64,000 nt of DNA from Sinotaia quadrata (Eukaryota; Mollusca; Gastropoda; Architaenioglossa; Viviparidae), in the NCBI GenBank assembly GCA_028829895.1, contig CM054181.1:16648001-16712000 (forward strand), given 5' to 3'. Shown piece by piece: positions 1 through 12,280 of this stretch (position 1 is its first letter; each line of letters opens with the position of its first letter). Both the position numbers and the translations under genes were made by a program. Under the pieces are notes generated by a model, which saw only the letters and a program-made list of their open reading frames with translations, did not search any database and was not told the origin of the DNA.

Positions 1-1160
1 CAAATGTCAAAGTTTAACACTTAAATGTTGTATCAAACTATCTTTAAAAATGTCACTCCCCAGTAAAACTCACAAGAGTTTAAACACTGACTATCACTAC
101 CGTTGTATCAAATATCAAAGTTTAAACACTTAAATGTTGTATCAGTAAAATATCACTCGGCAGTAAAACTTGCAAGAGTTTGGGCACTTACTATCATATC
201 GATCTTAGAAAATACTACAGTTGTATTAAATGACAAAGTTTAAACACTTAAATGTCTATCAAACAAAATCTTTAAAAATATCACTTGTTAGTAAAAATCA
301 CAAGAGTTTAAACATTGCTGACATATCAGTCTTTGAAAACACTTCAGTTGTATCAAATGTCAAAGTTTGAACTTTAAATAATGTATCAAACAATCTTGAA
401 AAAATATCACTCACCAATGAAAATCACTAGAGTTTAAACACTTAGTGTCGTATCAGTCTTTGAAAACACTACTCTTGCATCAAATGTCAAAGTTTAAACA
501 CACTGTCATATCAGTCTTGGGAAATACCACTGTTGTATCAAATGTCAACGTTTAAACACTTACTATCATATCAGTCTTGGGAAATACCACTGTTGTATCA
601 AATGTCAACGTTTAAACACTTACTATCATATCAGTCTTGGGAAATACCACTGTTGTATCAAATGTCAACGTTTAAACACTTACTGTCATATCAGTCTTGG
701 GAAATACCACTGTTGTATCAAATGTCAATGTTTAAACACTTACTGTCATATCAGTCTTGGGAAATACCATTGTTGGATCAAACTGACCAGTTACACACTT
801 ATTGTTGTATGTATAATTTCAAAAAGTTTAACCATTCTCTTTATGTTGTAGAAACCGTCAAGAGTTTAAACAAAGCTGTATCAGATAATTATAATCTTTA
901 AAATATCACTCACCTATCAAATCTTCAAGAGTTACACGCACTCAATGTCATATCAGTCTTTAGTAATATCCTATCGCAAAAGACTGTCAAGAGTTTAACA
1001 CTTTTTTCTCATATCAAACTATCCCCAAAGTTTAAACAGTCGCTATTATGTGGAAACAATCATGTGCAAACGATCACTTTCATATCAGTCTTTTAAGATA
1101 TCACTTTTTCTTATCAACTCTAGAGTTTAAACATATATCGCTCTCTTATCAGTCTTTAAT
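1..1160. repeat. Degenerate ~60-bp tandem array with a homogenised core
   Basis: Units share TCAAAGTTTAAACACTTA and TATCAGTCTTGGGAAATA-type segments. Copies at 541, 601, 661 and 721 are nearly identical with an exact 60-bp period; outside 495-780 the array is strongly diverged. Because 60 is divisible by 3, it yields a spurious 20-residue-repeat ORF. It probably extends past the left edge. Confidence 0.9.
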
Positions 1161-2028
1161 GAGCTAGATGATGACGATGATAATGATGATGATGATGTCT
1201 AACCTTTTATGAAAGCTCTAAGTACTTTATAGCTAATTAGCATAAAATACAGAACAAAGTATTTCTTACACAAAGTATACATAGACATAAAAAACTAAAA
1301 CTATTATAATGAAATATAGGGAATCCACAAGCAAAATGACAGCAGTTATCAAATAAATGTAGTTACAATAAAAATATAATACTAATAAATAAAATTAATT
1401 TATTATAAAAGTGCGCAATGAAGCAAGTGAGGACTATTCCTGCTGATGTGTTTTCAGAACCTTCTTGAAAATGACCAATGTATCTTTGTATATCAGCTCA
1501 AAAGGCGGCAAATTTTAGGAAGATGGACCCAGATAAAAAAAATTAAAATAAAATCCCGCATAGATCAGATTATGCCTCGCATTGGGAGGAGTGATGGACT
1601 ATGTGACTGCTATTAGTTTGTAAAGGGGGTGGGGGTATCATTTTGTAAATATCTGTATTGTATAGTCAGGTTCTTCGTTGCATAATTTCTCACCACGGAC
1701 TTTAGGGGGGGTTTGTGTTTGTTTATTTTGTTTGTTTGTTTCTGGCTTGCGTTGCGCTTTTGAGAAGTTTTGCTACCTATAAGACTGCACTGATTGCAAC
1801 ACTTTTAGCAAACTGCGCAAATGGCCCCCTCCCCCTTCCCTCTCTTTTTTTCTTTTCATGTCTGCGTTTTATCGTCTGCCGCTGTTAGTGACGTGAGTTT
1901 GACCCCAAAATAGAACACATCTATCACATATGTCTTTTCTACTCAAGGTTAAAAAGAAAAGGATGTGGATAGGTGTACTAGTTTCATTTTTCTTCTTGTT
2001 TTCAAAGAAACTGCTTAGAGCATTCTTT
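1161..2028. other. Gene-free stretch
   Basis: AT-rich unique sequence with a short GATGAT-type microsatellite (about 1167-1199). No coding or RNA gene is recognised. Confidence 0.5.
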
Positions 2029-2480
2029 GCCTATTCCTTGGCTGTTGTGTAGTTGTCACTGATAAAGTTATAGGCCTATTCCTTGGCTGTTGTGTAGTTG
2101 TCACTGATAAAGTTATAGGCCTATTCCTTGGCTGTTGTGTAGTTGTAACTGATAAAGTTATAGGCCTATTCCTTGGCTGTTGTGTAGTTGTCACTGATAA
2201 AGTTATAGGCCTATTCCTTGGCTATTCTGTAGTTGTCCTGATAACGTTATAGGCTTAAAGGTGTTTTGTAGTTATCAGTAATAACGTTATAGGCCTAAAG
2301 ATGGTTTTTTTTTAGTTATCACTAATGACATTATATGCCTATAGGCTTTTTGTAGTTGTCACTAATGACGTTATAGGCCTATACCAGTTTTGTAGTTGTC
2401 ACTAATATCGTTATAGACATATATATATATATATATATATATTTTATAGTTGTCATTAATAACGTTAAAGGCCTGTGAAT
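2029..2480. repeat. 45-bp tandem array
   Basis: Unit starts at 2029, 2074 and 2119, containing CTATTCCTTGGCTGTTG and TGATAAAGTTATAG. The first five copies are nearly identical. The rest decay to the right into TTATAGGCCT-type units interrupted by an (AT)n run at 2419-2441. Confidence 0.9.
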
Positions 2481-2489
2481 GCAGCTATC

Positions 2490-2757
2490 ACTAATAGCAT
2501 CACAGGCATTTCTGCCCCGGCAACAACCAACGGCCTACTTTCCTTCCCGACATTTTAAGTGCCAACGGATCTTCAGTGTGCTGTCCTGTAGCACACGGGG
2601 CCCGATTTATCGTTGCGCCCAACGGACTAAGTCTACTACCAAAGGTTAGGGTCAAGGGTGACCAGTACATTTCTTCAACCCTAGATGGGATCGAGCACCG
2701 GTGACGTAAGCGGCCGGCTAGCGTCCTACAGGGTACACCACCGCACCTTCTCACTAT
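2490..2757. other. GC-rich island, possible SINE-like insert
   Basis: About 260 bp clearly richer in G+C than its surroundings, with several CpG dinucleotides and motifs such as GGGGCCCG and CCGGTGACG. The minus strand is open for 84 codons, but the protein resembles nothing I know. On the minus strand a GGTGCTCGATCCC segment is weakly like a tRNA box B. It may be a short retroelement; the identity is unresolved. Confidence 0.3.
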
Positions 2758-2807
2758 GCATATACTACATTTATTATAAAAGTTTTCAACAGTAAAGAAA
2801 ATATTTT

Positions 2808-2870
2808 GTGCGTGCGTGTGCGTGTGCGTGCGTGTGCGTGTGCGTGCGTGTGCGTATCTGTGTGCGTTCG
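2808..2870. repeat. (GT/GC)n microsatellite
   Basis: Alternating GTGCGTGCGTGTGC-type dinucleotides, a purine-pyrimidine tract. A CTG trinucleotide run (TGCTGCTGCTGCTG) follows at about 2933-2949. Confidence 0.9.
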
Positions 2871-2959
2871 CGCACTTGCTTTAGAAAATTGTTTGCGCGC
2901 TTGTTTTAGGAGTATGTGTGTTGTTGTTGTTACTGCTGCTGCTGCTGCTCTTTTAATAA

Positions 2960-4040
2960 CCACTTTAGCAAATTCGAAGTGACACCACTCGGATACGGCA
3001 CTTCAAGAGAGTTAAGTCTATTATTAAATCTGTATTTAGGTCTAAATTCCACAGTGTTTAGTTGCTTCAGCATAATACTTTGCATTTTTTAAAATATTAC
3101 GTCAGCGAAATCAGCCAGTCTTGTCTAAGCCACACCTCACTTATTACTTTGCTTTGATAGAAGAAATTTAAGTGTGAAATTCCTTGATCACTATTCTGTT
3201 GGGGTTTTTTATTTGTTTTTCTTTTTTAAATACCAACGCGTGAACATTACGCCATCCATGCAAAAAAAGTAACTTCCGTAAAAACTGCTACAACACCGGG
3301 TTTAATTCTTGATTTACATTGCTTACAGTCTTAATTTGAACTACCAATTTAGAGAGATATTCACAAAGAATTCTGAATAATAAGGAACAGGTGGAATGGA
3401 GTCCATGACCCCCACCCCCACATCTCAAATCACTATCACTTGCGGGGCGCCTGCCTTTTAACACTCAAGGTCATTCGGTACGTTCGAGTTCATTCAAATG
3501 TATTTCAGGTGCCAAACTTGACGTCAGGGAGTACTCGTCGCGGGTGATGACATCATTAGTTACTTTCAAATTAAAAGGTATAGATTACTTTATACATTTA
3601 TTTTCCCAACTCTTCCTTAAAAAAAGAGACCGAGAGAGACAGAGAGAGAGGCAGACAGAAAATGAGAAACACGAGAGACAAAGAGAAATTTTAATTAACT
3701 GACTCGATGGTTGGTTGATTGATTGATCAGCTTGTATGGTGGGGTGAATTATTGGCTGATTGAAACGTTACAGTATTGGGCTTTTACTGCTTTTACTGCT
3801 TTTTTATTGCTTCTTTTACTAAGAAATGGATAAATAAAACTGTATATTTAAAATTTTAATGGCACACACATACGGGAAAAAGAGAGAGAGAGAGAGAAGA
3901 AAAAGAGAGAGACTATTGATTGTGAGAAAATACTACTGTCTTTGAGCCCTAATTAAATGTCTGTCACAACAGAGGGAACATCCCTCCCTCCCTTTTCCCA
4001 CAAACGGCACCCACCTTTATTCACCTTGCGATAAGTGTTC
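2960..4040. other. Gene-free stretch
   Basis: No gene recognised. It holds GA-rich low-complexity tracts at about 3626-3690 and 3880-3912 and little else. Confidence 0.5.
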
Positions 4041-4045
4041 ACGAA

Positions 4046-4617
4046 TCTTTTCTACCATTATATAAGACTAATTGACGTCTAAATTATTCTGACTCGTAAT
4101 TTCAATCTTTTCTACCATTATATAATTGACGTCTAAATTATTCTGACTCATAATTTCAATTTTTTCTACCATTATATAAGACTAATTGACGTCTAAATTA
4201 TTCTGACTCGTAATTTCAATTTTTTCTACCATTATATAAGACTAATTGACGTCTAAATTATTCTGACTCGTAATTTCAATTTTTTCTACCATTATATAAG
4301 ACTAATTGACGTCTAAATTATTCTGACTCGTAATTTCAATTTTTTCTACCATTATATAAGACTAATTGACGTCTAAATTATTCTGACTCGTAATTTCAAT
4401 TTTTTCTACCATTATATAAGACTAATTGACGTCTAAATTATTCTGACTCGTAATTTCAATCTTTTCTACCATTATATAAGACTAATTGACGTCTAAATTA
4501 TTCTGACTCATAATTTCAATTTTTTCTACCATTATATAAGACTAATTGACGTCTAAATTATTCTGACTCATAATTTCAATTTTTTCTACCATTATATGAC
4601 TAATAGACGTCTACTTT
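4046..4617. repeat. 60-bp tandem array, nearly identical copies
   Basis: About ten copies of a 60-bp unit containing TTTTTTCTACCATTATATAA, then a GACGTCTAAATTATTCTGAC segment. The second copy lacks about 6 bp (TAAGAC), and single C/T and A/G differences mark the others. It abuts a dispersed-repeat copy on its right. Confidence 0.95.
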
Positions 4618-4628
4618 AATTTGATTAG

Positions 4629-6308
4629 GTTGGCGAAGTAAATTTGTCTATCCATATGTCTAAACTTAATTGTTATATAAATTGTTAAATGCCAAGGTGA
4701 CCCGACCTTGGACACTCCTTATGATGATATTTTTGAGTTGGAGTAAACAACTCAGGTGGAGAATATGCTAGAAATTGCTGATGCAATCCAAACTGGTTAC
4801 AACTGGATGAGTAGTTTCTCTGACTAATAATCTCACACTTTATCTCACACTTGTTCATAACAAATTCATCCAATGGGGATGGACCGAAAATTACTTTGTT
4901 GAAGAAAGTCTATATTCTAATCACTTTGATTTGAACATAACTATAGTTTAGTCATAAAGGTGATCATTAGCTTATAGTAAGTTAACTGACTGATAAAGAA
5001 GGAATGGATTTAGAATATTTCGTGCATGTTTGCCATTGAACAATGATTTGAATTAAAGAATGCTTTATGTAATTGAACCATTATTATATGTTCATTAATT
5101 TAACTACATTGTACAGTTTAAATTTTGATCTATGCTGTTTCTTATGCTGTGTGTCTATCGGGCTAACGAAATTGTTGCAGGATTTGAAAACTGAGAATAT
5201 TTGTAAGTGAGAAAGGAGTTTTAGAGATAAATATTCCTGAAATTTAGCAGTGCCTTAATTTGACTTTTGCAGAGAAAAGCACGCCTTTTTAATTTTGCTT
5301 CAGGCTACCATGACTACTGTACTCTACTTGATCATGTTGGAGAGTGAATCCAGTGTTATCATCGAACTTAACAGTAAATGTTTGCTGTAAGTTGATTCCT
5401 GTGAATTCTTTACAAGAACCAATACAATTGTAAATTGAGACTTGAGTTTGGTCTCGAGAATTCACAAAGATAGTTTTGAACATTCCTTGTGGTGTGTTGA
5501 GTGGATGCTCATGAAGATTCTAGAACACTCCATGTGGTGTGCTTTTAATAGTGCGTGCAAATTTGGGACGATTCTCCATGTTGTGCTTGGAGAGTGCATC
5601 AAAGAATCTGGAACAGTTGTGTAATATGTCTATTAGGGGTATTTGGGACTGTCATCGAAATAAGAAAGACAGTGACTTGTTGCAAACTGCATGATTGGGA
5701 ACATGTGCCAATGACAGCTGCCATCAATGAAATAGTTATGTATATTGACTTTAATTATTTCTCTAAAAACTTCACTCTCATTCTGTGACAAATGATAACC
5801 ATAAGCTTGAGTATATATGTATGTTAATGGGACTGCTGATGTTTATGTTAGGATAAACTGAACGATTGTCTGGCCTTAATCGAACATTGTTATGAAGTGA
5901 TGTCAATGCTCTTTTGATTATATTTATATGTTGTATATTTGATTGTTGATTTAATATTATTGTTAAATTTATTGACCTTCTTACACATATTGATAACCAT
6001 ATGTTGGAGAGATAGTGGATGGATGGGGACTCGCTAAATATAGATTAAAAGATGGATTTATCTTTCCTTTGGTAAGACGTTTTCCACCTACAAAATATTG
6101 TGTGACGGTACATGTTTGTCTTTAATGTTGTGGAAGAGAGAAAATGTTTACAGCGCCCGCATATCCGCCAAGTGAGAGATTCGGGTGGTGTCTTCTGAAG
6201 AATTATAATTAATAACATAAATTAAGATTCTCATCACTTGTAATTAGTTATGGATGATTAAATAATAATCATCGTCATAAACAATAACTAGAATGGCGTA
6301 GGTGTCAC
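4629..6308 (+). mobile_element. Dispersed repeat family, copy 1 (~1.68 kb, unclassified)
   Basis: This block is similar, in reverse-complement orientation, to 17579-19243 and (internally deleted) to 21239-21772. Shared landmarks include TAAACTTAATTGTTATATAA near 4671, the block around 6040-6160 with ATGTTTGTCTTTAATGTTG, and TAGTTATGGATGATTAA near 6247. The ends read about GTTGGCGAAG and GGTGTCAC. No long ORF or recognisable transposase is present. No matching target duplication was found for this copy. It is probably a non-autonomous DNA element; the superfamily is unknown. Confidence 0.6.
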
Positions 6309-6350
6309 CAACTCGTAATTCCAGTCTGTCCATATGTGCCAGCCAGCACA

Positions 6351-6490
6351 GCAGGCAGTGCAAGTTCCATCGGGTTATTAAATCATTTCAGGACTTCATT
6401 CAGCACCAAAAGACATCAGGCAGTGTAAGTTCCATCGGGTTATTAAATCATCTCAGGACTTCATTCAGCACCAAAAGACAGTATAAGTTT
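6351..6490. repeat. 65-bp tandem duplication
   Basis: Two copies of a segment with GGCAGTG.AAGTTCCATCG and AGGACTTCATTCAGCACCAA, offset by 65 bp. Confidence 0.8.
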
Positions 6491-6544
6491 ACAAATTAAG
6501 AAGATTGTTACTTGGAGCACTTCACCGCCAACATTAGCGATTCA

Positions 6545-6715
6545 AACAGGCCGGAAACTTGAAAATTATCCGGTGCTAGCTGCAGAAAACAAAAAGTCCG
6601 GAAACTTGAAATTTATATGGTGTTAGATGCGGAAACCAAATTGCCGGAAATATGAAGATTATCCGATGTTAGACGTAGTATACAAAGGGCCGGAAATTTG
6701 AAGATTATCCTTGTA
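6545..6715. repeat. ~54-bp degenerate tandem array
   Basis: About three to four diverged copies of a unit with CCGGAAA.TTGAA.ATTATCC and GTTAGA.G. The rest of 6490-6900 holds no recognisable gene. Confidence 0.6.
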
Positions 6716-6904
6716 GAATACAAAAGGCTAAAAAGTAGGGACATTCCGTTTGCCAAAGGATACCGCAAGGAAGGGCACAAAAGCCAGAGTGTTGATGAGG
6801 CAATGACTGTTGCTGCTTGCATGTTTTGTTCGAGGAGGGGGGGGGTATTTTTTCCCATTTTTTTTAGGCTTGTTGATGCTACTGATGCTTGATAGAGCAA
6901 TCTT

Positions 6905-7400
6905 TGTTGTTTAAATGTATTATTTTTGCACAGTTCTGTCAGTTACATGCATTTTATGTTATTGTTCACGCTTTTGCACCAATGAGTGTGCTTGTATTTC
7001 ACATTATTATTCACATTTCTGTAGCAACGAGTATTCTTTGTATTTCACATCACTGTTCACATTTATGTAGCAGAGAGTATATTTATATTTCACATTATTG
7101 TTATTCACAATTTTGTAGCAACGAGTATACTTGCATTTCTCATTATTGTTCACATTTGTGTAGCAACGCGTATGTTTGTGTTTCACATTATTGTTCGCAA
7201 ATCTACTTGAAGAAAGTATGCATACATTTACTATTATTTTTTGCAGGTATCTAGAAGCAACGACAATACACTGCATTTGAGATTATTGTCTGCTCACTTT
7301 TAGCAAATATTTGACATTATTGTTGCACTTCTACAATTAAAAGTATATGTATATATTCATTTGATATAACTGCTCACACTTTTACCAAACACCGAGTATA
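6905..7400. repeat. ~46-bp diverged tandem array
   Basis: Units with CACATTATTGTTCACATTT and GTAGCAACGAGTAT start near 7023, 7069, 7117 and 7162. It grades into the better-preserved array to its right, with which it shares CATTATTGTT and GTT-CTGT elements. Confidence 0.75.
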
Positions 7401-7495
7401 GATGGATCTAATATTTACTGCTGCAGAAATTTACAAATACGGAGTAAATATAGATTTTGATATGTCTGTTTCATGAATCTGCCAATAGAGTTTAT

Positions 7496-7699
7496 GTTAT
7501 GTGAATCTTGATGTTTCTGTTACATGTATCAACCAACATATATATTGTTTGACATTATTGTTGCACAGTTCTGTTACATGTATCAACCAACATATATATA
7601 TATTGTTTGACATTAGTGTTGCACAGTTCTGTTACATGTATCAACCAACATATATATTGTTTGACATTATTGTTGCACAGTTCTGTTACGTGTATCAAC

Positions 7700-7737
<38 letters not shown>

Positions 7738-8085
7738 TGACATTAGTGTTACACAGTTCTGTTACATGTATCAACCAACATATATATTGTTTGACATTAG
7801 CGTTGCACAGTTCTGTTACATGTATCAACCAACATATATATTGTTAGACATTAGTGTTGCACAGTTCTGTTACATGCATCAACCAACATATACATTGTTT
7901 GACATTAGTGTTGCACAGTTCTGTTACACGTATCAACCAACATATATATTGTTTGACATTATTGTTGCACAGTTCTGTTGCATGTATCAACCAACATATA
8001 TATTGTTTGACATTAGTGTTGCACAGTTCTGTTACATGTATCAACCAACATATATATTGTTTGACATTAGTGTTATACAGTTCTG
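7496..8085. repeat. 54-bp tandem array
   Basis: About eleven copies of a unit with TTGCACAGTTCTGTTACATG, TATCAACCAACATATATA and TTGTTTGACATTA, with an exact 54-bp step in the middle (7861 to 7915). One copy carries an expanded (TA)n (7702-7732). Because 54 is divisible by 3, ORFs appear in several frames on both strands; these are repeat translations. Confidence 0.95.
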
Positions 8086-9240
8086 CAAAAAAATAAATAA
8101 ATACACATACATAATTTTTTAGCAGTCATTCTGTTAATGTACACTGTACGAGGATAGGATATGTATATTTCATAAATGTGTGTTCAGCACTTAAAACTGC
8201 TATCTAAAGAATATAGTCTGGCAACAAGTGACCACGAGTAGACTCTCGGTAAATGAGGCAACACTTTTCCAGAAATTTCTGATGATGATGATGATTCACA
8301 CTGGAAGCACAAGCAATAGCATAAAATCAAGCCGAGTCATTATCATATCAGCCAGGATATGCTTTTTATGTCATCATTATATTTTTGCCTCTTGGAAGAT
8401 AGCTATTAATTATTCTCGTGATAAATTAGTTTTATTTCTAGTTTAATTGAAAGCTAAATCAAGTTTAATTTGTTTTAGTAACAGTGGTGATAATTCGTCC
8501 CAGTTAACTAAGATTTAAAATAAATAATTGATTCAAACTCTGAAATTCGATTTGGGTTTTGGGGTTTTTGTTGTTGTTGTTGTTAAGTGTTACTTTTGTT
8601 TCATTCATTGAGAATATATATGAGTTCTTTTATTTTTTTTAATTTTAGGTTATTCTCTTTAACTCTTTTCTGCAATGTGCAATAGCAGAAAAGACAAATT
8701 CACCCAGAAGAAACACGCAAGAAAGGGGCGTAACTGGAAAGTGTAACAACTCTACCATATGTAGAAAAGAAAAAAATTAAAGCGAATTCATATGTGACTA
8801 AGATATGATAAGGAAGAAAGAAGATCATTTATAGCAAACAAGGTCGATGTATATTTCCAGGTTTACATGAAACAGAGTTGTCTCCCGTTCATTCATCTTC
8901 GCGGAGCCGTGATGATGCTAAGTGTAAAGCCTAAACTTGGATTTATCACGGAAGTGGGACGGAATCGACATTAATCATATAAGAAAACAAATCCAACTTT
9001 CCACATATTATAAACATTTTACAAAATGATGTTTTGGGGTTTTTTTGTAAGCTAAGTCCTATTTGTGCATCCTGCTAGGGATTTCCCGAGAGATCGTAAT
9101 TGAAAAAAATAATAAATATTGTAGATATAATAATTTTTATGCCATGGGTTTCCTGAGATCTGAAAATTATTTTAAAGACTCCTCCAGGGTTAAAAGGTTG
9201 AGAAAGACTAGACAAAGAATTCCGTTAATAGAAAGAATTG
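8086..9240. other. Gene-free stretch
   Basis: AT-rich sequence with short microsatellites (TGATGATGATGATGAT near 8280; (GTT)n near 8570). No gene recognised. Confidence 0.5.
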
Positions 9241-9249
9241 TGGGCATAT

Positions 9250-9330
9250 ATGCAGGACCGTCTTAACAGCGTTATAGGACCACGGGCAAAGCAGTGCACT
9301 GGGGCCCCTACCTATACAACCACTAACAGG
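9250..9330. mobile_element. Possible transposon terminal fragment
   Basis: The segment has CAGGACCGTCTTAACAGCG followed by a GGGGCCCC-containing stretch. It resembles ends of high-copy DNA elements in invertebrate genomes. No matching inverted end or target duplication was found, so this is tentative. Confidence 0.25.
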
Positions 9331-9540
9331 AATAAAAATTGACAGGAAGTTACAATACACACAGATTAGTATGGGACCCCCATGCAACTACATATAAGAT
9401 GCTCACTGCAAGAAAATAAATGTAGACATTTTCTCTCTTTATCGAAGTTTAAATTCAGTATTTCAAATACACGAAGAAACTTCTTTTCAGCCATTGTCAT
9501 GCCTGTATAAAGAATGAATGCATCAGTCGACAAAAAAAAC

Positions 9541-9770
9541 ATGGCGGCTTCGCCGCCCCCCCCCCCCGACGGAGGGCGGTTGAGGGTTTGCGCCAAATAG
9601 GTGCGGCTTGTTTTACCCCCTTCCGCCAGCCCTCCTGCCCTCCACTTCAAACGCACCGCGAGGCTGTGGGGATCCCCCCAGAAGCAGACCAAGACCGAGA
9701 ACATCATGAAGATGAAAGGTCTATTGCGGCTTTTGGGGTGAGTATAAGCGGAACAACAACAACAACAGTC
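9541..9770. mobile_element. GC-rich fragment ending in (CAA)n, retroelement-like tail
   Basis: About 220 bp of GC-rich sequence with a perfect inverted repeat GGCGGCTTCGCCGCC at 9543-9557 and a C homopolymer. The right end is GGAACAACAACAACAACA. A GC-rich body ending in a CAA microsatellite is typical of some LINE or SINE 3' ends. No reverse transcriptase sequence is present. Confidence 0.3.
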
Positions 9771-10985
9771 GACAAAAATACGGATGCATCTGGTTTCCGG
9801 CTAGCAATGTATTAACAAAATTAATTCTACAGGTTTCTTTTATTTATGAGTTAAAGAGAGAGGGGGGGGGGAGAGTCATTATAACTGGGTCAATCGATAT
9901 GTAATTCATTTTTTTTTAATGATTTATTCTTTGGTCATGTTTCTTTTATAATTTTCTCTAATAGATTTTCTATGAAGACCTAATGCAACTGTTTTTGAAC
10001 ATTACGCTTTCTGATTCAGATTAATCTATCAAAGGCGTGCCTATTCATTCGTACGTATATTTGTCCTGATGAATTTAATATTAGCCGAAACTTAATTCGA
10101 CTCATGTGGTTGCTTTTTTATTTCATGTATGTAACTATAAAGCATTTCTTGAATATTCATGCAATCGAGGTTGTTGTTTTTTTAAATAATGAGCAGCCGT
10201 GCTATTTATATAATTAATGATAATTATGGTTACCTGATGGGCGGAAGTACGTACGTTTGCAAAGTCTTGGTTAGCCGCAAATGTACTTTCACTTTAGAGT
10301 GTCTATTGGCAACCTTTTTAACACAGTTCTAAGAAGCTTTTGGAGAAAAAGGTTTAGTACAATGGCGGTGGAAAAAAGAAGAAAGAATTTGAATATGGCT
10401 ACAAATTTTTGTCACTAATGGAACATGTGTGCGCTTGAATGTGTGCGACGATTCATTTGCATTTCTGCAAAATAGCGGACGACTGAAAATAACCCTAGAC
10501 TAAGGTGCAAATACAGTTATATTCTTTTGAGAGAAAAAGATGTGTCATTGTTTCTCTCGCTAGTCATTTGGCCATCAGCCAAATGCAGTGAGACAGATTC
10601 GTGTAAGAGCCATAAAATGACAAGATATGTAGACAGTAATTAGCACGAGATAGTAACTATCACTAGCAAATACACTTTTCCGTCATTGTGCGATTTTAAT
10701 GTGTTTCTAATGCAGGGACAAGGTCATCATTTATATCCTTCGTTACCAGAACCACTAAACCAGTTTACCATTATATGTTCACCATTATCACACGACACGC
10801 ATGTAAACACAAATTCGACAACAACGTCTAATGGAGGGGGGGGGGGCTCGTCTGAAAATAAGATCAAACACTGATCGAAGCAACCAACGACGATATGCCG
10901 GTACCACTGAAGCAGGCCTACTCAAAATCACGAAAAATCGGCTCCTCATCCAAAAGTGACAGTAAAATTTCAGAGACGCCTTATC
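9771..10985. other. Gene-free stretch
   Basis: AT-rich, with homopolymer runs of G (near 9862 and 10836) and C (near 10986). No gene recognised. Confidence 0.5.
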
Positions 10986-11019
10986 CCCCCCCCACCTCCA
11001 CCATTTCACACTTTTAAAC

Positions 11020-11757
11020 CAATAGAACGCACTACTAAATATACATCGACTATTTGTACACCATTAGAACGCACTACTAAATATACATCGACTATTTGTA
11101 CACCATTAGAACGCACTACTAAATATACATCGACTATTTGTACACCAATAGAACGCACTACTAAATATACATCGACTATTTGTACACCATTAGAACGCAC
11201 TACTAAATATACATCGACTATTTGTACACCAATAGAACGCACTACTAAATATACATCGACTATTTGTACACCAATAGAACGCACTACTAAATATACATCG
11301 ACTATTTGTACACCATTAGAACGCACTACTAAATATACATCGACTATTTGTACACCAATAGAACGCACTACTAAATATACATCGACTATTTGTACACCAT
11401 TAGAACGCACTACTAAATATACATCGACTATTTGTACACCATTAGAACGCACTACTAAATATACATCGACTATTTGTACACCATTAGAACGCACTACTAA
11501 ATATACATCGACTATTTGTACACCATTAGAACGCACTACTAAATATACATCGACTATTTGTACACCAATAGAACGCACTACTAAATATACATCGACTATT
11601 TGTACACCATTAGAACGCACTACTAAATATACATCGACTATTTGTACACCATTAGAACGCACTACTAAATATACATCGACTATTTGTACACCATTAGAAC
11701 GCACTACTAAATATACATCGACTATTTGTACACCATTAGAACGCACTACTAAATATA
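11020..11757. repeat. 42-bp minisatellite, about 18 copies
   Basis: The unit is 42 bp (CCATTAGAACGCACTACTAA, then ATATACATCGACTATTTGTA and CA). Copies are almost identical, varying mainly at one position (CCATTA versus CCAATA). Translated in one frame, the variant alternates Leu and Ile in the order I L L I L I I L I L L L L I L L L L. Because 42 is a multiple of 3, long ORFs exist on both strands (288 and 246 codons). They are artefacts: no codon bias, no homology, and both strands are open. Confidence 0.97.
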
Positions 11758-12280
11758 CTATCGATTTATCACCACTTGTAAATCACTCGAACTATTCTGT
11801 TAAATGCAATATCGATCATTGAGCTAATTGATTTCTGCTGAAATCCAATTCCAACATTTATTAATTTTGGGGATGATAAATGTAATGTTGTACTGACTAT
11901 TGACTCATTCAATGATTTCTGCTTCACATATAATTTTAGCCTTTGCGTCGCGGTTTGATGTCAAGCAAATTAGACCTGGCAGACACATTTTATTAATGAA
12001 GACAATGGGGCACTAATAAGTCAGTTTGTCTAATTACGAAAATCCGTTTGCCCATCACTCGGACTATCAACAATATTTGGTTGTTGTGCTAAAATGTTGT
12101 TTTCTTGTTTCTCCCACCCACCCCCCTTCCCGTACACACCATTCATGCAAAAATAACTCCCCCACCTTCCCGAGACCACCACAGAAATTTAGTTAACGTA
12201 ATGTGCAGTTTCTTAATCCACACGCGGTCAAATGAATTTTCAGTGAACCAACTGACACGCCAGAAAGCAAAGTCAACCAA
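11758..12280. other. Gene-free stretch
   Basis: AT-rich unique sequence between two minisatellites; no feature recognised. Confidence 0.5.

Noticed and set aside
533..901. 122-codon ORF with a 20-residue repeat
   Set aside because: It is the 60-bp array read in frame; no start context, no homology.
7501..8122. Several 60-170-codon ORFs on both strands
   Set aside because: All are frames of the 54-bp array.
10956..11822. 288-codon plus-strand and 246-codon minus-strand ORFs
   Set aside because: Both are translations of the 42-bp minisatellite; a period divisible by 3 keeps frames open on both strands.
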